Source: Flavobacterium soyae
GTDB lineage: Bacteria > Bacteroidota > Bacteroidia > Flavobacteriales > Flavobacteriaceae
Direction: 5' to 3'
Assembly: GCF_021245985.1 (NCBI RefSeq)
Contig: NZ_JAJQXA010000006.1
Span: 124,001-188,000, forward strand
DNA: 64,000 nucleotides
Positions 11,152-19,730 of the stretch are shown here, piece after piece; the first letter of the stretch is position 1; the number at the start of each line of letters is the position of its first letter. Position numbers and translations under genes: made by a program. A model generated the notes under the pieces. The model saw only the letters and a list, made by a program, of their open reading frames with translations. It did no database searches and was not told the DNA's origin.

Positions 11152-11184
11152 ATCTTACTTTCGTATTTTTAATACGCCCTTTTA

Positions 11185-12618
11185 ATGTCTCAAAAACTTG
11201 TAAAAAGTACTATATATTATTCGATAGGAGAAATTGTTCCCAGAATTATATCATTTCTTTTATTACCTATTTTAACAAAATATCTTACTGCTGATGAGTA
11301 TGGAATTGTTAGCTATACTAATTCGGTAATGACATTTGTATTTGTGATAGCAACTTTATCACTAAACACTTTTGTTTTACGTCATTATTATAGCATAAAA
11401 GATGAAAATTCCAGAAAAGAATTAATTGGAAGTGTATTTCTGTTTATTTTTGGATTCAATTGTATTCTGATTCTTCTTCAAATGGTTTTTTTTCCATTGC
11501 TGATCGATTTTTTTAATGTCAACATTCCTTTTAAACCGTATTTTCAATTAGCAATTTTAAATAATTTTTTTGATGTAATTTCTATTATCCCTTTAGTATT
11601 ATATAGAGTAAGAGAAAATGCAAAAGGATTTTTAATATTAAGTCTTTCAAGAACTTTACTTCAATTCTTGATGGTCTATATTTTTGTAGTTATTTATAAA
11701 GAAGGACTATTGGGAAGTTATAATGCACGATTAATTGTAAATGTTCCTTTTATGTTTGTCTATTTTTATATGATATATAAAAATAGTATTTTCAGGATAA
11801 ATTTTAAATTAATAAAAGAGGCATTACATTTTACTCTGCCTATTTTGCCTGGAAGTTTAGCATTTTTATTTGTGTCTTTGAGTGACAGGGTAATTTTGGA
11901 AAGATATATTTCTTTAGATCAATTGGGTATATTTTCCGTAGCAATTACTTTAGCAACCGTTTTAAATATTGTGATCCAGGCTTTATATAAAACATTTGAA
12001 CCCATTTTGTTTAAAGAATATTTCAATGAAAATTTTCAGGAAACCAATCTTAAATTATATAAAGTATATTTATTAGCAATTTTTGTAGGAGCTTTTGGCG
12101 CATCTATTTTCAGCAAAGAATTTTTTATAATAGCAACGTCTGGTCCATTTAGAGAAGGTTATAAACTGGTTCCTTTGTTTATTGTTTCTGTAGTTATTGC
12201 AGGAATAAATACCTATTTAAATATTTTAATGATTGCAAATAAAAAGCAAAAGTTGGTTTCGTTAGTTTCTATTATCTCTGCTGTGATTTCAGTTGTTCTT
12301 AATTTAATTTTTATCCCGTATTATGGTTGCTATGGGGCAATAATTGCTTCTGCAGCGTCATTTTTATTCTCGAATATTATATTTCAATATCATACAGTTA
12401 TTACAAAAAAATATATTTTGACTCAGATTGCATTAATGTTATTGGTCGTTCTGATACCAACAATATATGATGCTGTATTTAAATTTGAACTAATCTCAAA
12501 TATTGCAATCAAGGCAGTTATTTCACTGGTATTTATTTTTCTTAGTTTTAAGATTTTAAACATTGATCTTAGTTTTATTAAAAGCAAATTTTCAACTAAA
12601 AAAATAAAAGAGATATAA
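11185..12618 (+). CDS. wzx: Wzx-type oligosaccharide flippase
   Basis: 477 residues with about 12-14 hydrophobic spans and few long loops. It starts SQKLVKSTIYYSIGEIVPRIISFLLLP, and LTKYLTADEYGIVSYTNSVM matches the N-terminal pattern of polysaccharide flippases of the MOP/MATE superfamily. GSLAFLFVSLSDRVILERYISLDQLGIFS is the second conserved block. It translocates the undecaprenyl-linked repeat unit across the inner membrane. It is the only Wzx-like gene in the window and pairs with the Wzy-like gene at 15055 and the Wzz-like gene at 5229. TM number is estimated from hydrophobicity by eye. Confidence 0.88.
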   Translation: MSQKLVKSTIYYSIGEIVPRIISFLLLPILTKYLTADEYGIVSYTNSVMTFVFVIATLSLNTFVLRHYYSIKDENSRKELIGSVFLFIFGFNCILILLQMVFFPLLIDFFNVNIPFKPYFQLAILNNFFDVISIIPLVLYRVRENAKGFLILSLSRTLLQFLMVYIFVVIYKEGLLGSYNARLIVNVPFMFVYFYMIYKNSIFRINFKLIKEALHFTLPILPGSLAFLFVSLSDRVILERYISLDQLGIFSVAITLATVLNIVIQALYKTFEPILFKEYFNENFQETNLKLYKVYLLAIFVGAFGASIFSKEFFIIATSGPFREGYKLVPLFIVSVVIAGINTYLNILMIANKKQKLVSLVSIISAVISVVLNLIFIPYYGCYGAIIASAASFLFSNIIFQYHTVITKKYILTQIALMLLVVLIPTIYDAVFKFELISNIAIKAVISLVFIFLSFKILNIDLSFIKSKFSTKKIKEI

Positions 12619-12621
12619 TTT

Positions 12622-13215
12622 ATGAACAGAATCTACATTGCAATTCGATGGCGCTTTTTATTCATTTTTAATCAAATATTATTCAAAAAATTTGGTAAAA
12701 AATCTGTAATATTAAATTCTTTAAAAATTGAAGGACACAAAAATATTGAGATAGGTGAAAATGTTTTTATAGGTTATAAATCATGGATCTCTTCAATTTC
12801 TATTACATCAGACAATAGTAAACTGGTAATAGGTAATGGCAGTAAAATTGGGAACTTTAATCATATATACGCAACAAGATGTATTTCAATAGGAGAGAAT
12901 GTTTTAACAGCTGATAAAGTTTACATCTCTGATAATTTACATAATTATGAAGATATTACGACTCCTATTGTTAAACAATCTTTAAAACAAGTAGCGAATG
13001 TTTTTATTGGAGATGGATCGTGGTTAGGTGAAAATGTCTGTATAATAGGAGCTAGTATAGGTAAAAACTGCGTAGTTGGTGCTAATTCAGTTGTAACTAG
13101 AAATATTCCGGATTATTGTATTGTAGTTGGTGCACCGGCTACAATAATTAAACGTTATTGTTTTGATTCGGCTTCTTGGAAAAAAACAGATGAAAAAGGA
13201 AATTTTCTAGCATAA
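12622..13215 (+). CDS. Left-handed beta-helix acetyltransferase
   Basis: 197 residues. Hexapeptide repeats run from about residue 40 on (IGENVFIGYKS, IGNGSKIGNFN, ENVLTADKVYISDNLHNY) to SWLGENVCIIGASIGKNCVVGANSVV, VVGAPA closing the coil. His in ISDNLHNY is the likely catalytic residue, as in maltose/galactoside O-acetyltransferases. It begins 4 bases after wzx, and an acetyltransferase with the same layout is found at 16933, so the polymer repeat unit probably carries O- or N-acetyl groups at more than one site. Acceptor is unknown. Acetyl-CoA use is known for the family, not shown here. Confidence 0.85.
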   Translation: MNRIYIAIRWRFLFIFNQILFKKFGKKSVILNSLKIEGHKNIEIGENVFIGYKSWISSISITSDNSKLVIGNGSKIGNFNHIYATRCISIGENVLTADKVYISDNLHNYEDITTPIVKQSLKQVANVFIGDGSWLGENVCIIGASIGKNCVVGANSVVTRNIPDYCIVVGAPATIIKRYCFDSASWKKTDEKGNFLA

Positions 13216-13227
13216 GTATAATTTATA

Positions 13228-14205
13228 ATGATAAAAAAAAGAGTTTTATTTATTGGTATTGGTTTTTATGATTATGAAGATGCAATTATCGATGAATTTG
13301 TACAACAAGGTTATGAAGTTGATTATTTTTCTGAGACCCCTCCTAATTCATTTCGATATAGGATATTTCAACGATTTAAACAATATAAAAAAATTGAAGC
13401 TGTCAAAGAAAATCATAGTTTATCTATAGTTGAAAAATCTAATGGAAATTATGATTTGGTTTTTATTATTAAGGGAGAATCTTTTTCAAAAAATGCAATT
13501 GAGATTTTAAAAAACAAAAATCAGAATGCTAAATTTATTCTGTATTTATGGGACTCAATTCGCAGAATAGAAGGAATTGAAGATAAATTAGACTTTTTTG
13601 ATAAGGTGTTTTCTTTTGATAGATTAGATTCAATCGATAATAAAAAACTTGTTTTTAATCCATTGTTTTTTAGAAACGAGTATTCCGTTCAAAATACGAA
13701 TAGTATTCAAAAAAATCATATTTATCATTTAGGATGGTATCATTCAGACAGGTTAATCCTGGTACAAAAAATAGCAAATTATTGTGAGGAGAATAATTTC
13801 AGCTATCAATTTATTTTGTTTACAGGTTATGTTAGCTATCTAATTCAGAGTGTTTTTGGAGGACAGCTAAAAAAAAATAAAAAATTTTTGATATTTAAAC
13901 CTGTTCCAGCAAAAGAAAACTTTAGTAATATTCTTAATTCTAAAGTTACCTTAGACATTGCTCATCCGTTTCAAAGTGGATTGACAATGCGTACTATTGA
14001 ACTTATTGGAGCAGAAAGAAAGATTGTTACGACAAATGAAGATATTTTGAACTATGATTTTTATAACCCTAATAATATATTAATAATTAATCGAGATAAT
14101 CCTGTTTTAGAAAAATCATTCTTTGAAACTGAATATATAGCAATTCCATCTGAAATTAGATCAAATTATGCAATACGGAATTGGTTAAGTAGGATGATAA
14201 ATTAA
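13228..14205 (+). CDS. CgeB-like glycosyltransferase, first copy
   Basis: 325 residues, soluble, no signal. The C-terminal part carries VTLDIAHPFQSGLTMRTIE, followed by GAERKIVTTNEDILNYDFYN, the pattern of CgeB/DUF3880-type GT-B proteins that act as capsule or O-antigen transferases. A second copy with the same arrangement (VVLDINHPNQRGLTMRVFE) lies at 18673. Similarity is clear along the whole length by eye, including the N-terminal VDYFSETPPNSF/VDYYDERPSNSI. It follows the acetyltransferase gene by 12 bases. An A9 tract occurs at 13869-13877. Donor and acceptor are unknown. Confidence 0.7.
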   Translation: MIKKRVLFIGIGFYDYEDAIIDEFVQQGYEVDYFSETPPNSFRYRIFQRFKQYKKIEAVKENHSLSIVEKSNGNYDLVFIIKGESFSKNAIEILKNKNQNAKFILYLWDSIRRIEGIEDKLDFFDKVFSFDRLDSIDNKKLVFNPLFFRNEYSVQNTNSIQKNHIYHLGWYHSDRLILVQKIANYCEENNFSYQFILFTGYVSYLIQSVFGGQLKKNKKFLIFKPVPAKENFSNILNSKVTLDIAHPFQSGLTMRTIELIGAERKIVTTNEDILNYDFYNPNNILIINRDNPVLEKSFFETEYIAIPSEIRSNYAIRNWLSRMIN

Positions 14206-14210
14206 TATGT

Positions 14211-15062
14211 ATGAAAATTGAAGATCTATTTTTTGTTATTGTTCTTTATAAAAATAATTTAGAGAATTCAAGAACTATTAAGACACTTGAAAATTCTTTA
14301 AACAAAAATATTAACTTATTTGTCTATGATAATAGTCCTGAGAGACAATATAAAGAAGAAGAATTTGTATACAGTAAGTTCAATATTAAGTATTTTCATG
14401 ATCCCTTAAATTCTGGATTAAGTAAAGCTTATAATCATGCACTTGAATTAGCAGTTTACAATAAATCTTCATGGCTTTTGTTATTAGATCAGGATACTTA
14501 TTTTACAAAAGAGTATATTGATTCAATTGAAATGTTAGAAGATAAATTAAACAATTCAACTGCCGCTATCATCCCAAGAGTAGATTCTTTAACAAATAAT
14601 CTAAAAATTTCTCCGGCAAAGATTTTATTAGGAGGAATCTGCAGGCCATTTGAGTGTCAAGAAGGTATAATTAAATCAAAAATAAGCGGGATTAATTCAG
14701 GAACTATTCTAAAAGTTGATTATCTAAAGTCGATAAACGGATTTAATACTAACTATACATTAGACATGTTAGATCATTGGTATTTTAAAAAAATATATAA
14801 TGATAAAAAAGATGTTTTTTTGCTTGATGCAGTAATTAATCAAGATCTGTCTGTTCTTGAGAATTTTGAAGATGCTGTTTCTCCTCAAAGATATAAACAA
14901 ATGCTAAATGCAGAATATTTATTTATTAAGGAGGAAAGCTTTGCAAGCAAGGTTATTTTTAAATTAAGATTAATTTCGAGAGTTTTAAAACAAAGAAAAT
15001 TTAGAAATAAAGAATATTACAAGTTTACTTTGAAGATTTTATTCCGATATACAAATGATTAA
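14211..15062 (+). CDS. Family 2 glycosyltransferase, rhamnosyltransferase-like
   Basis: 283 residues. The N-terminal GT-A fold is seen in FFVIVLYKNNLENSRTI, NINLFVYDNSPER, LNSGLSKAYNHAL and the metal-binding WLLLLDQDTYF, where DQD replaces the usual DDD/DXD. The NxGLxxAYN pattern is common in rhamnosyltransferases of the WbbL/RfbF type, in line with a full dTDP-rhamnose pathway in this locus. The gene overlaps the Wzy-like gene by 8 bases. Substrate assignment is inference. Confidence 0.78.
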   Translation: MKIEDLFFVIVLYKNNLENSRTIKTLENSLNKNINLFVYDNSPERQYKEEEFVYSKFNIKYFHDPLNSGLSKAYNHALELAVYNKSSWLLLLDQDTYFTKEYIDSIEMLEDKLNNSTAAIIPRVDSLTNNLKISPAKILLGGICRPFECQEGIIKSKISGINSGTILKVDYLKSINGFNTNYTLDMLDHWYFKKIYNDKKDVFLLDAVINQDLSVLENFEDAVSPQRYKQMLNAEYLFIKEESFASKVIFKLRLISRVLKQRKFRNKEYYKFTLKILFRYTND

Positions 15063-16233
15063 AAGAGTAAATTTCAATTTTTTATTTTTCTTAAAATTAC
15101 TGTTTATCCCTGTTTTATATGAATTAGTAATAGGCGGGAGTGGGCATTATCTAGAGTTTGGTCCCGTAACATTTAGAATGGTATCTTACCTCTTAGCAAT
15201 TTTTTTGGCAATAATATATTATTTAAATAAAAAAGTTATAAGAAAGGATGTAAGTATAATATTGATTTTATTTTCAGTAACCCTAATTCTTAGTTCTATT
15301 ATAGGATGCATAAATAATGCTAGGCTTGATTTAATTTTAGAAGATTTAAAGCCATTGATCTTTTTCTACATATTATTGTTTTTTTCAATTGTAGTAAAAG
15401 ATATTCGGGATATAAAAAAAATTTCCAAAATAATAAAAAATGGATCTTTAATACTAGGATTAATTTATATTTTGGTAGTACTATTATTATTTACTGGGAA
15501 AATAAATTTTACAACTTTTTACCAGCAACAAAGCGAAATAGGTGAAGTAATGTTTAGAAATGAAACCCTTTTCTTTTACAAAGGTTTTCTTTATTTATGT
15601 GTTGGATACTTTTTTTTCTTATTATCTGAAGGGAGAAAAAATAAACTTGGAGCTTTATTTTTATTTATCTGCATAATATTAACTCTTACAAGAGGGTTTA
15701 TTTTATTTACAGTTTTAATAACCGGATATTACATTTTTTTTATTAATAAAAATGCAGTAGTAAAATGGATTGTTTTTTTATTTGGAATTATTGCTTTTAC
15801 AATTTTAGTTCCTATATTACTAGAGACCTTGGGAGATAAATCAGATTCTGATAGTTCTCGATATTTGCAAATTAATGAAGTAATTGCAGCTATTAATCCG
15901 ATAAGCTTTATTATCGGGCATGGTTTTGGTGTTGGAGTTAAGTCAAGGGAAATTCATATGGAATTATCCTTTTTAGAAATTTTTCATAAACAAGGCATAA
16001 TTGGGTTAGCTTTTTGGATTGCTTTGTTTATTTTTATTTTCTTATCATATATGAAAATAAAAATAAAAACTTACAAAAAAATTGCTCTTCCTTTTTTATT
16101 AAGTGTGGTTTTTATTATTTTACAATCTACAACAAATCCATATATGAATAACCCGATTGGATTAATGATAATCTTGATTTCTATTGTAGTATTTTCAAAA
16201 TTATTAGAATTACAAAAGAATATAACTTTATGA
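15055..16233 (+). CDS. wzy: O-antigen/polysaccharide polymerase (Wzy-like)
   Basis: 392 residues, mostly membrane: about 10-11 hydrophobic spans with a longer periplasmic loop between about 150 and 180. The stretch ILTLTRGFILFTVLI and the later GHGFGVGVKSREIHMELSFLEIFHKQGIIG match the Wzy_C/O-antigen ligase-type pattern (a small SRG/TRG element and an H..E-containing loop). It overlaps its neighbours by 8 bases upstream and 4 bases downstream, so it belongs to this transcript. It should polymerise the units flipped by Wzx. Ligase activity cannot be ruled out from sequence, as the families overlap; another ligase/polymerase-like gene is at 54068. Confidence 0.8.
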   Translation: MIKRVNFNFLFFLKLLFIPVLYELVIGGSGHYLEFGPVTFRMVSYLLAIFLAIIYYLNKKVIRKDVSIILILFSVTLILSSIIGCINNARLDLILEDLKPLIFFYILLFFSIVVKDIRDIKKISKIIKNGSLILGLIYILVVLLLFTGKINFTTFYQQQSEIGEVMFRNETLFFYKGFLYLCVGYFFFLLSEGRKNKLGALFLFICIILTLTRGFILFTVLITGYYIFFINKNAVVKWIVFLFGIIAFTILVPILLETLGDKSDSDSSRYLQINEVIAAINPISFIIGHGFGVGVKSREIHMELSFLEIFHKQGIIGLAFWIALFIFIFLSYMKIKIKTYKKIALPFLLSVVFIILQSTTNPYMNNPIGLMIILISIVVFSKLLELQKNITL

Positions 16234-16928
16234 TTACAGTTTGCTTAGCAACATACAATGGAGAAAAATATATAATAGAGCAATTAAATTCTATCTTATC
16301 TCAATTAGATATTAATGACGAAATAATTATTTCTGATGATCATTCAAAAGATAATACTGTAGATGTAATTCGTAGGCTCAATGATAACAGAATTAAGATT
16401 TTTAAAAATGAGAAAGGACAAGGGTATTCTAAAAATTTTGAAAATGCAATAAATAAAGCATCAGGAGATATTATTTTTATATGTGATCAAGATGATGTGT
16501 GGCTAGATTATAAAGTCCAGATTATGGTTGAAGCATTATCGACTGCTCCATTAGCAATACATAATGCATTAATTGTTGATGGTGAATTAAACTTGCTTAA
16601 TGAATCTCATTTTGATTTATATAATGTGGAAAAAGGGTTTTTTAAAAATTTTTTAAAAACAAGATATATTGGAGCCTGCATGGCGTTTAGAAGAGAAATT
16701 TTAGATAAAGCTTTACCTTTTCCAAAAAACCAGAAGCTTTGTGCTTATGATTATTGGCTTACATTAATTGCTGAATATTATTATAAAGTTGAATTGGTTC
16801 GACAGCCTTTAATTAAATATCGAAGACATTTTAATAATGCTTCTACCGGAGGAACAAAAAGCAACAACTCATTGATGAAAAAAATAAGTATGAGACTTTA
16901 TTCTTTATATCATTTACTTAAAAGATAA
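16230..16928 (+). CDS. Family 2 glycosyltransferase
   Basis: 232 residues, shorter than the typical 300. GT-A fold with ITVCLATYNGEKYIIEQLNSI at the start, EIIISDDHSKDNT, and IIFICDQDDVWLDYKV carrying the metal-binding DQDD. LIKYRRHFNNAST ends the catalytic part, a segment common in rhamnosyl/glucosyl transferases of O-antigen loci. Overlaps the wzy stop by 4 bases. No membrane span. Sugar donor unknown. Confidence 0.82.
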   Translation: MITVCLATYNGEKYIIEQLNSILSQLDINDEIIISDDHSKDNTVDVIRRLNDNRIKIFKNEKGQGYSKNFENAINKASGDIIFICDQDDVWLDYKVQIMVEALSTAPLAIHNALIVDGELNLLNESHFDLYNVEKGFFKNFLKTRYIGACMAFRREILDKALPFPKNQKLCAYDYWLTLIAEYYYKVELVRQPLIKYRRHFNNASTGGTKSNNSLMKKISMRLYSLYHLLKR

Positions 16929-16932
16929 TAAG

Positions 16933-17532
16933 ATGAAGGATTTATTTAAAAGATATTCTTTTTTTCAATTAATAACATTAGGCTTTAATGTTGTTAGAAC
17001 CAAATTTTTATTTAAAAAAGCTAGATTAATAAGATTTCCCTTTGATGTAAGAGGCAAAAAATTTATTTCAATATCAAAGGGGTTCACAACTGGTATAGGT
17101 TGTCGATTAGAAGCATATCCAGCAAACAGTAATAAAGTTCTTTTTATTGGGGAAAATGTTCAAATCAATGATTATGTACATATAACAGCAATGGAAAATG
17201 TTACAATAGGTAATAATGTTTTACTGGCAAGTAAAATTTATATTTCAGATTGTACACATGGAAGTTATTCAGGTGATAATAATGACAGTAATCCAAAAAT
17301 TATTCCATCTGACAGACCTCTGTTTTCATCTCCTGTTTTAATTAAAGATAACGTTTGGTTAGGTGAGTTTGTTTCTGTATTACCTGGCGTTACAATAGGA
17401 GAAGGAACTATAGTAGGAGCAAATTCAGTTGTTACTAAAAACTTGCCTGATTTTGTAATTGCGGTGGGGATTCCCGCAAAACCAATAAAAAAGTTTAATT
17501 TTCAATCTCAGAAATGGGAAAAATATCTATAA
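16933..17532 (+). CDS. Left-handed beta-helix acetyltransferase, second copy
   Basis: 199 residues. Hexapeptide coils VTIGNNVLLASKIYISD with a His-containing loop (CTHGSYSG), then DNVWLGEFVSVLPGVTIGEG and IVGANSVVTKNLPDFVIAVGIPAKPI. The end (NFQSQKWEKYL) resembles the tail of the first copy at 12622 (CFDSASWKKTDEK), so the two are paralogues. Probable acetyl-CoA-dependent O-acetylation of a sugar in the repeat unit. Four bases after the family 2 glycosyltransferase. The acceptor is unknown. Confidence 0.85.
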   Translation: MKDLFKRYSFFQLITLGFNVVRTKFLFKKARLIRFPFDVRGKKFISISKGFTTGIGCRLEAYPANSNKVLFIGENVQINDYVHITAMENVTIGNNVLLASKIYISDCTHGSYSGDNNDSNPKIIPSDRPLFSSPVLIKDNVWLGEFVSVLPGVTIGEGTIVGANSVVTKNLPDFVIAVGIPAKPIKKFNFQSQKWEKYL

Positions 17533-17538
17533 AAAAAT

Positions 17539-18673
17539 ATGAAAAACATTTTAATTACCGGCGGAGCTGGTTTCATTGGAAGTAATTTGGCTCTTAAACT
17601 TATAGAAAAAGGACATAAAATAACAGTTTTAGATAATCTTTCAAAACAAATACACGGAGAAAATCCAGAAATTACTTCTCCTCTTTATAAAAGTATAAAA
17701 GATAAAGTTACTTTCATTGAAGGCACTGTAACGTCAAGAACTGATTGGGAAAAAGCACTTCAAAATCAGAATGTAGTTGTGCATTTTGCTGCAGAAACAG
17801 GAACTGGGCAATCGATGTATTGTATAGAGAAATATACAGAAGTAAATATTCAGGGAACTGCTATAATGCTTGACATTCTGGCAAATAATAAAAATTCGGT
17901 TGAAAAAATTGTAATTGCATCTTCTCGCTCTATATATGGGGAAGGAAAATACAAGCACCCAAAGTTAGGTATTGTATATCCATCACATAGAAAAGAAAAA
18001 GATATGCTTGCTGGAAATTTTGAGCTTACTTTTTTTGATGAAGAAGAACTTGAACTACTTGCAACTGACGAAGATTCTAAAATTCACCCATCTTCGGTTT
18101 ACGGGATCACTAAGCAAAATCAGGAGCAGATGATAATGACCGTTTGCCCAACAATAGGAATTGCTCCAGTAGGGTTTAGATATCAAAATGTTTATGGTCC
18201 GGGACAATCTTTATCAAATCCTTACACGGGTATTTTATCTATTTTTTTCTACACAAATTAGAAACAATAATCCTATTCAAATTTTTGAAGATGGTAAAGA
18301 AACTAGAGATTTTGTTTTTATAGATGATGTTGTTGCTGCTACAATTCTTGGTATTGAAAAAGAAGAAGCAAATGGACATGTTTTTAATGTAGGTACAGGT
18401 GTTGCAACAGATGTTCTAGAAGTAGCAAACTCATTGATAAAAGCTTATGATATAAGTGTTCCAGTTACGGTTACTGGGAGATTTAGATTAGGAGATATTC
18501 GTCATAATTATGCTGATTTGACAAAAATTAAAAATCTTTTGGGATTTGAGCCTAAAGTTTATTTTAAAGAAGGTATTGAGAGATTTTCTTCATGGGTATT
18601 GGAACAAGAAATTCAAGAAGATAAACTTTCTAAATCTTTAGAAGAAATGAAAAAGAAAGGACTGTTAAAGTAA
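17539..18673 (+). pseudogene. NAD-dependent epimerase, frameshifted (dTDP-L-rhamnose 4-epimerase-like)
   Basis: The gene is split in two frames. The first (17539-18261) gives TGGAGFIGSN, HFAAETGTGQSM, ASSRSIYGEGKY, YGITKQNQEQ and YQNVYGPGQSLSNPY, then ends at TAG after FFYTN. The continuation is in the next frame, giving STQIRNNNPIQIFEDG, ETRDFVFIDDVV and NVGTGVATD, down to the stop at 18673. Joining is exact if one T is removed from the T7 run at 18242-18248. Together the parts make about 377 residues, an intact SDR epimerase. The wording resembles the dTDP-rhamnose 4-epimerase-like group. The gene may be inactive, phase variable, or affected by a base-calling error. The catalytic YxxxK (YGITK) is in the first part. 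Confidence 0.85.
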
Positions 18674-19707
18674 TGAAGTTAGAGAATTTTCAAAATAAAA
18701 AAATACTTTTTTTTTCTGTAAAATTATTTAATTATGAAAATATTATTGCAGATAAATTACGTGATTTAGGCGCTCAGGTAGACTATTATGACGAAAGACC
18801 AAGCAACTCAATTTTTACAAAAGGAATAATAAGATTAAAACGTGATGTTTATAATTTGAAAATTTCTAAGTATTATAATGAAATATTAAAAAACATTGAA
18901 AAGAAACAATATGATTACTTCTTTTTAATTAAAGGAGAGGTTGTTCCTCAATATTTTATTGATAAAATAAAAGAATTTAATCCAGATATTATTTTATTAT
19001 ATTACACTTTTGACTCATTTGAAAATAATCCTAACGGACTCAATATTTTAAAAAATTTCGAAAAGAAATATACGTTTGATTCTAAAGACTCGGAGAGTTT
19101 TAATCTAAAATTTAGACCGCTTTTTTTTTCAGACGATTATTATACGCTTCTTAATGAAAATCAGCCTAAATATGATTTACTTTTTATTGGTACTGCACAT
19201 TCTGATAGATACATTATTAGCGAAAAAGTTGGTAAATGGTGTCAAGAAAAAAAACTCAAGAATTTTGCTTTTTACTATTCACCAAGCAGAATTGTTTTTT
19301 TATTTTTTAAATTATTCGATTCTTCATTTAAGAAATTTAAATACAATAAAATCTCTTTTAATAGCTTAAAGCATAAGGAGATTCTTGATTTGTATAAGGA
19401 ATCTAAAGTTGTTTTAGATATAAACCATCCAAATCAAAGAGGATTAACAATGAGAGTTTTTGAGGCTCTAGGAAGCGGTAAGAAGTTGATAACTACAAAT
19501 CTAGACATTAAGAGATACCCTTTTTATAATGAAAATAATATTTATGTTATTGATAGGAACAATATCCATCTAGATTATCATTTTTTCAATTTGCCTTTTA
19601 AGGAGATAGATGTAGATTTAATTCATAGGATGTCTATTTCAGGATGGTTAGATGAATTATTTTTTGATGATTCGTTTAATTGGTTAAGTGCACAAAGTAA
19701 GACATAA
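18673..19707 (+). CDS. CgeB-like glycosyltransferase, second copy
   Basis: 344 residues, soluble. It shares with 13228 the N-terminal FFSVKLFNYENIIADKLRD and YYDERPSNSIF patterns, a middle YDLLFIGTAHSDRYIISEK and the donor-domain motif VVLDINHPNQRGLTMRVFE with GSGKKLITTNLDIKRYPFYN. It starts in the ATG overlapping the stop of the broken epimerase (TAATG). Two T9 tracts lie within it, at 18707-18715 close to the start and at 19121-19129; a gain or loss in the first would truncate the protein after about 15 residues. Function is a predicted polysaccharide glycosyltransferase with unknown substrate. Confidence 0.7.
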   Translation: MKLENFQNKKILFFSVKLFNYENIIADKLRDLGAQVDYYDERPSNSIFTKGIIRLKRDVYNLKISKYYNEILKNIEKKQYDYFFLIKGEVVPQYFIDKIKEFNPDIILLYYTFDSFENNPNGLNILKNFEKKYTFDSKDSESFNLKFRPLFFSDDYYTLLNENQPKYDLLFIGTAHSDRYIISEKVGKWCQEKKLKNFAFYYSPSRIVFLFFKLFDSSFKKFKYNKISFNSLKHKEILDLYKESKVVLDINHPNQRGLTMRVFEALGSGKKLITTNLDIKRYPFYNENNIYVIDRNNIHLDYHFFNLPFKEIDVDLIHRMSISGWLDELFFDDSFNWLSAQSKT

Positions 19708-19730
19708 AAGTATACTTTAAAAAAGTTAGA

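Noticed and set aside
11162..11176. Small inverted repeat CGTATT/AATACG before wzx
   Set aside because: Only six base pairs and no T run directly after it; wzx is evidently co-transcribed with its neighbours.
18188..18673. Separate 161-residue gene starting at 18188
   Set aside because: Its first residues are out-of-frame reading of the epimerase; only the part after about 18249 matches the family, as the continuation of the upstream frame.
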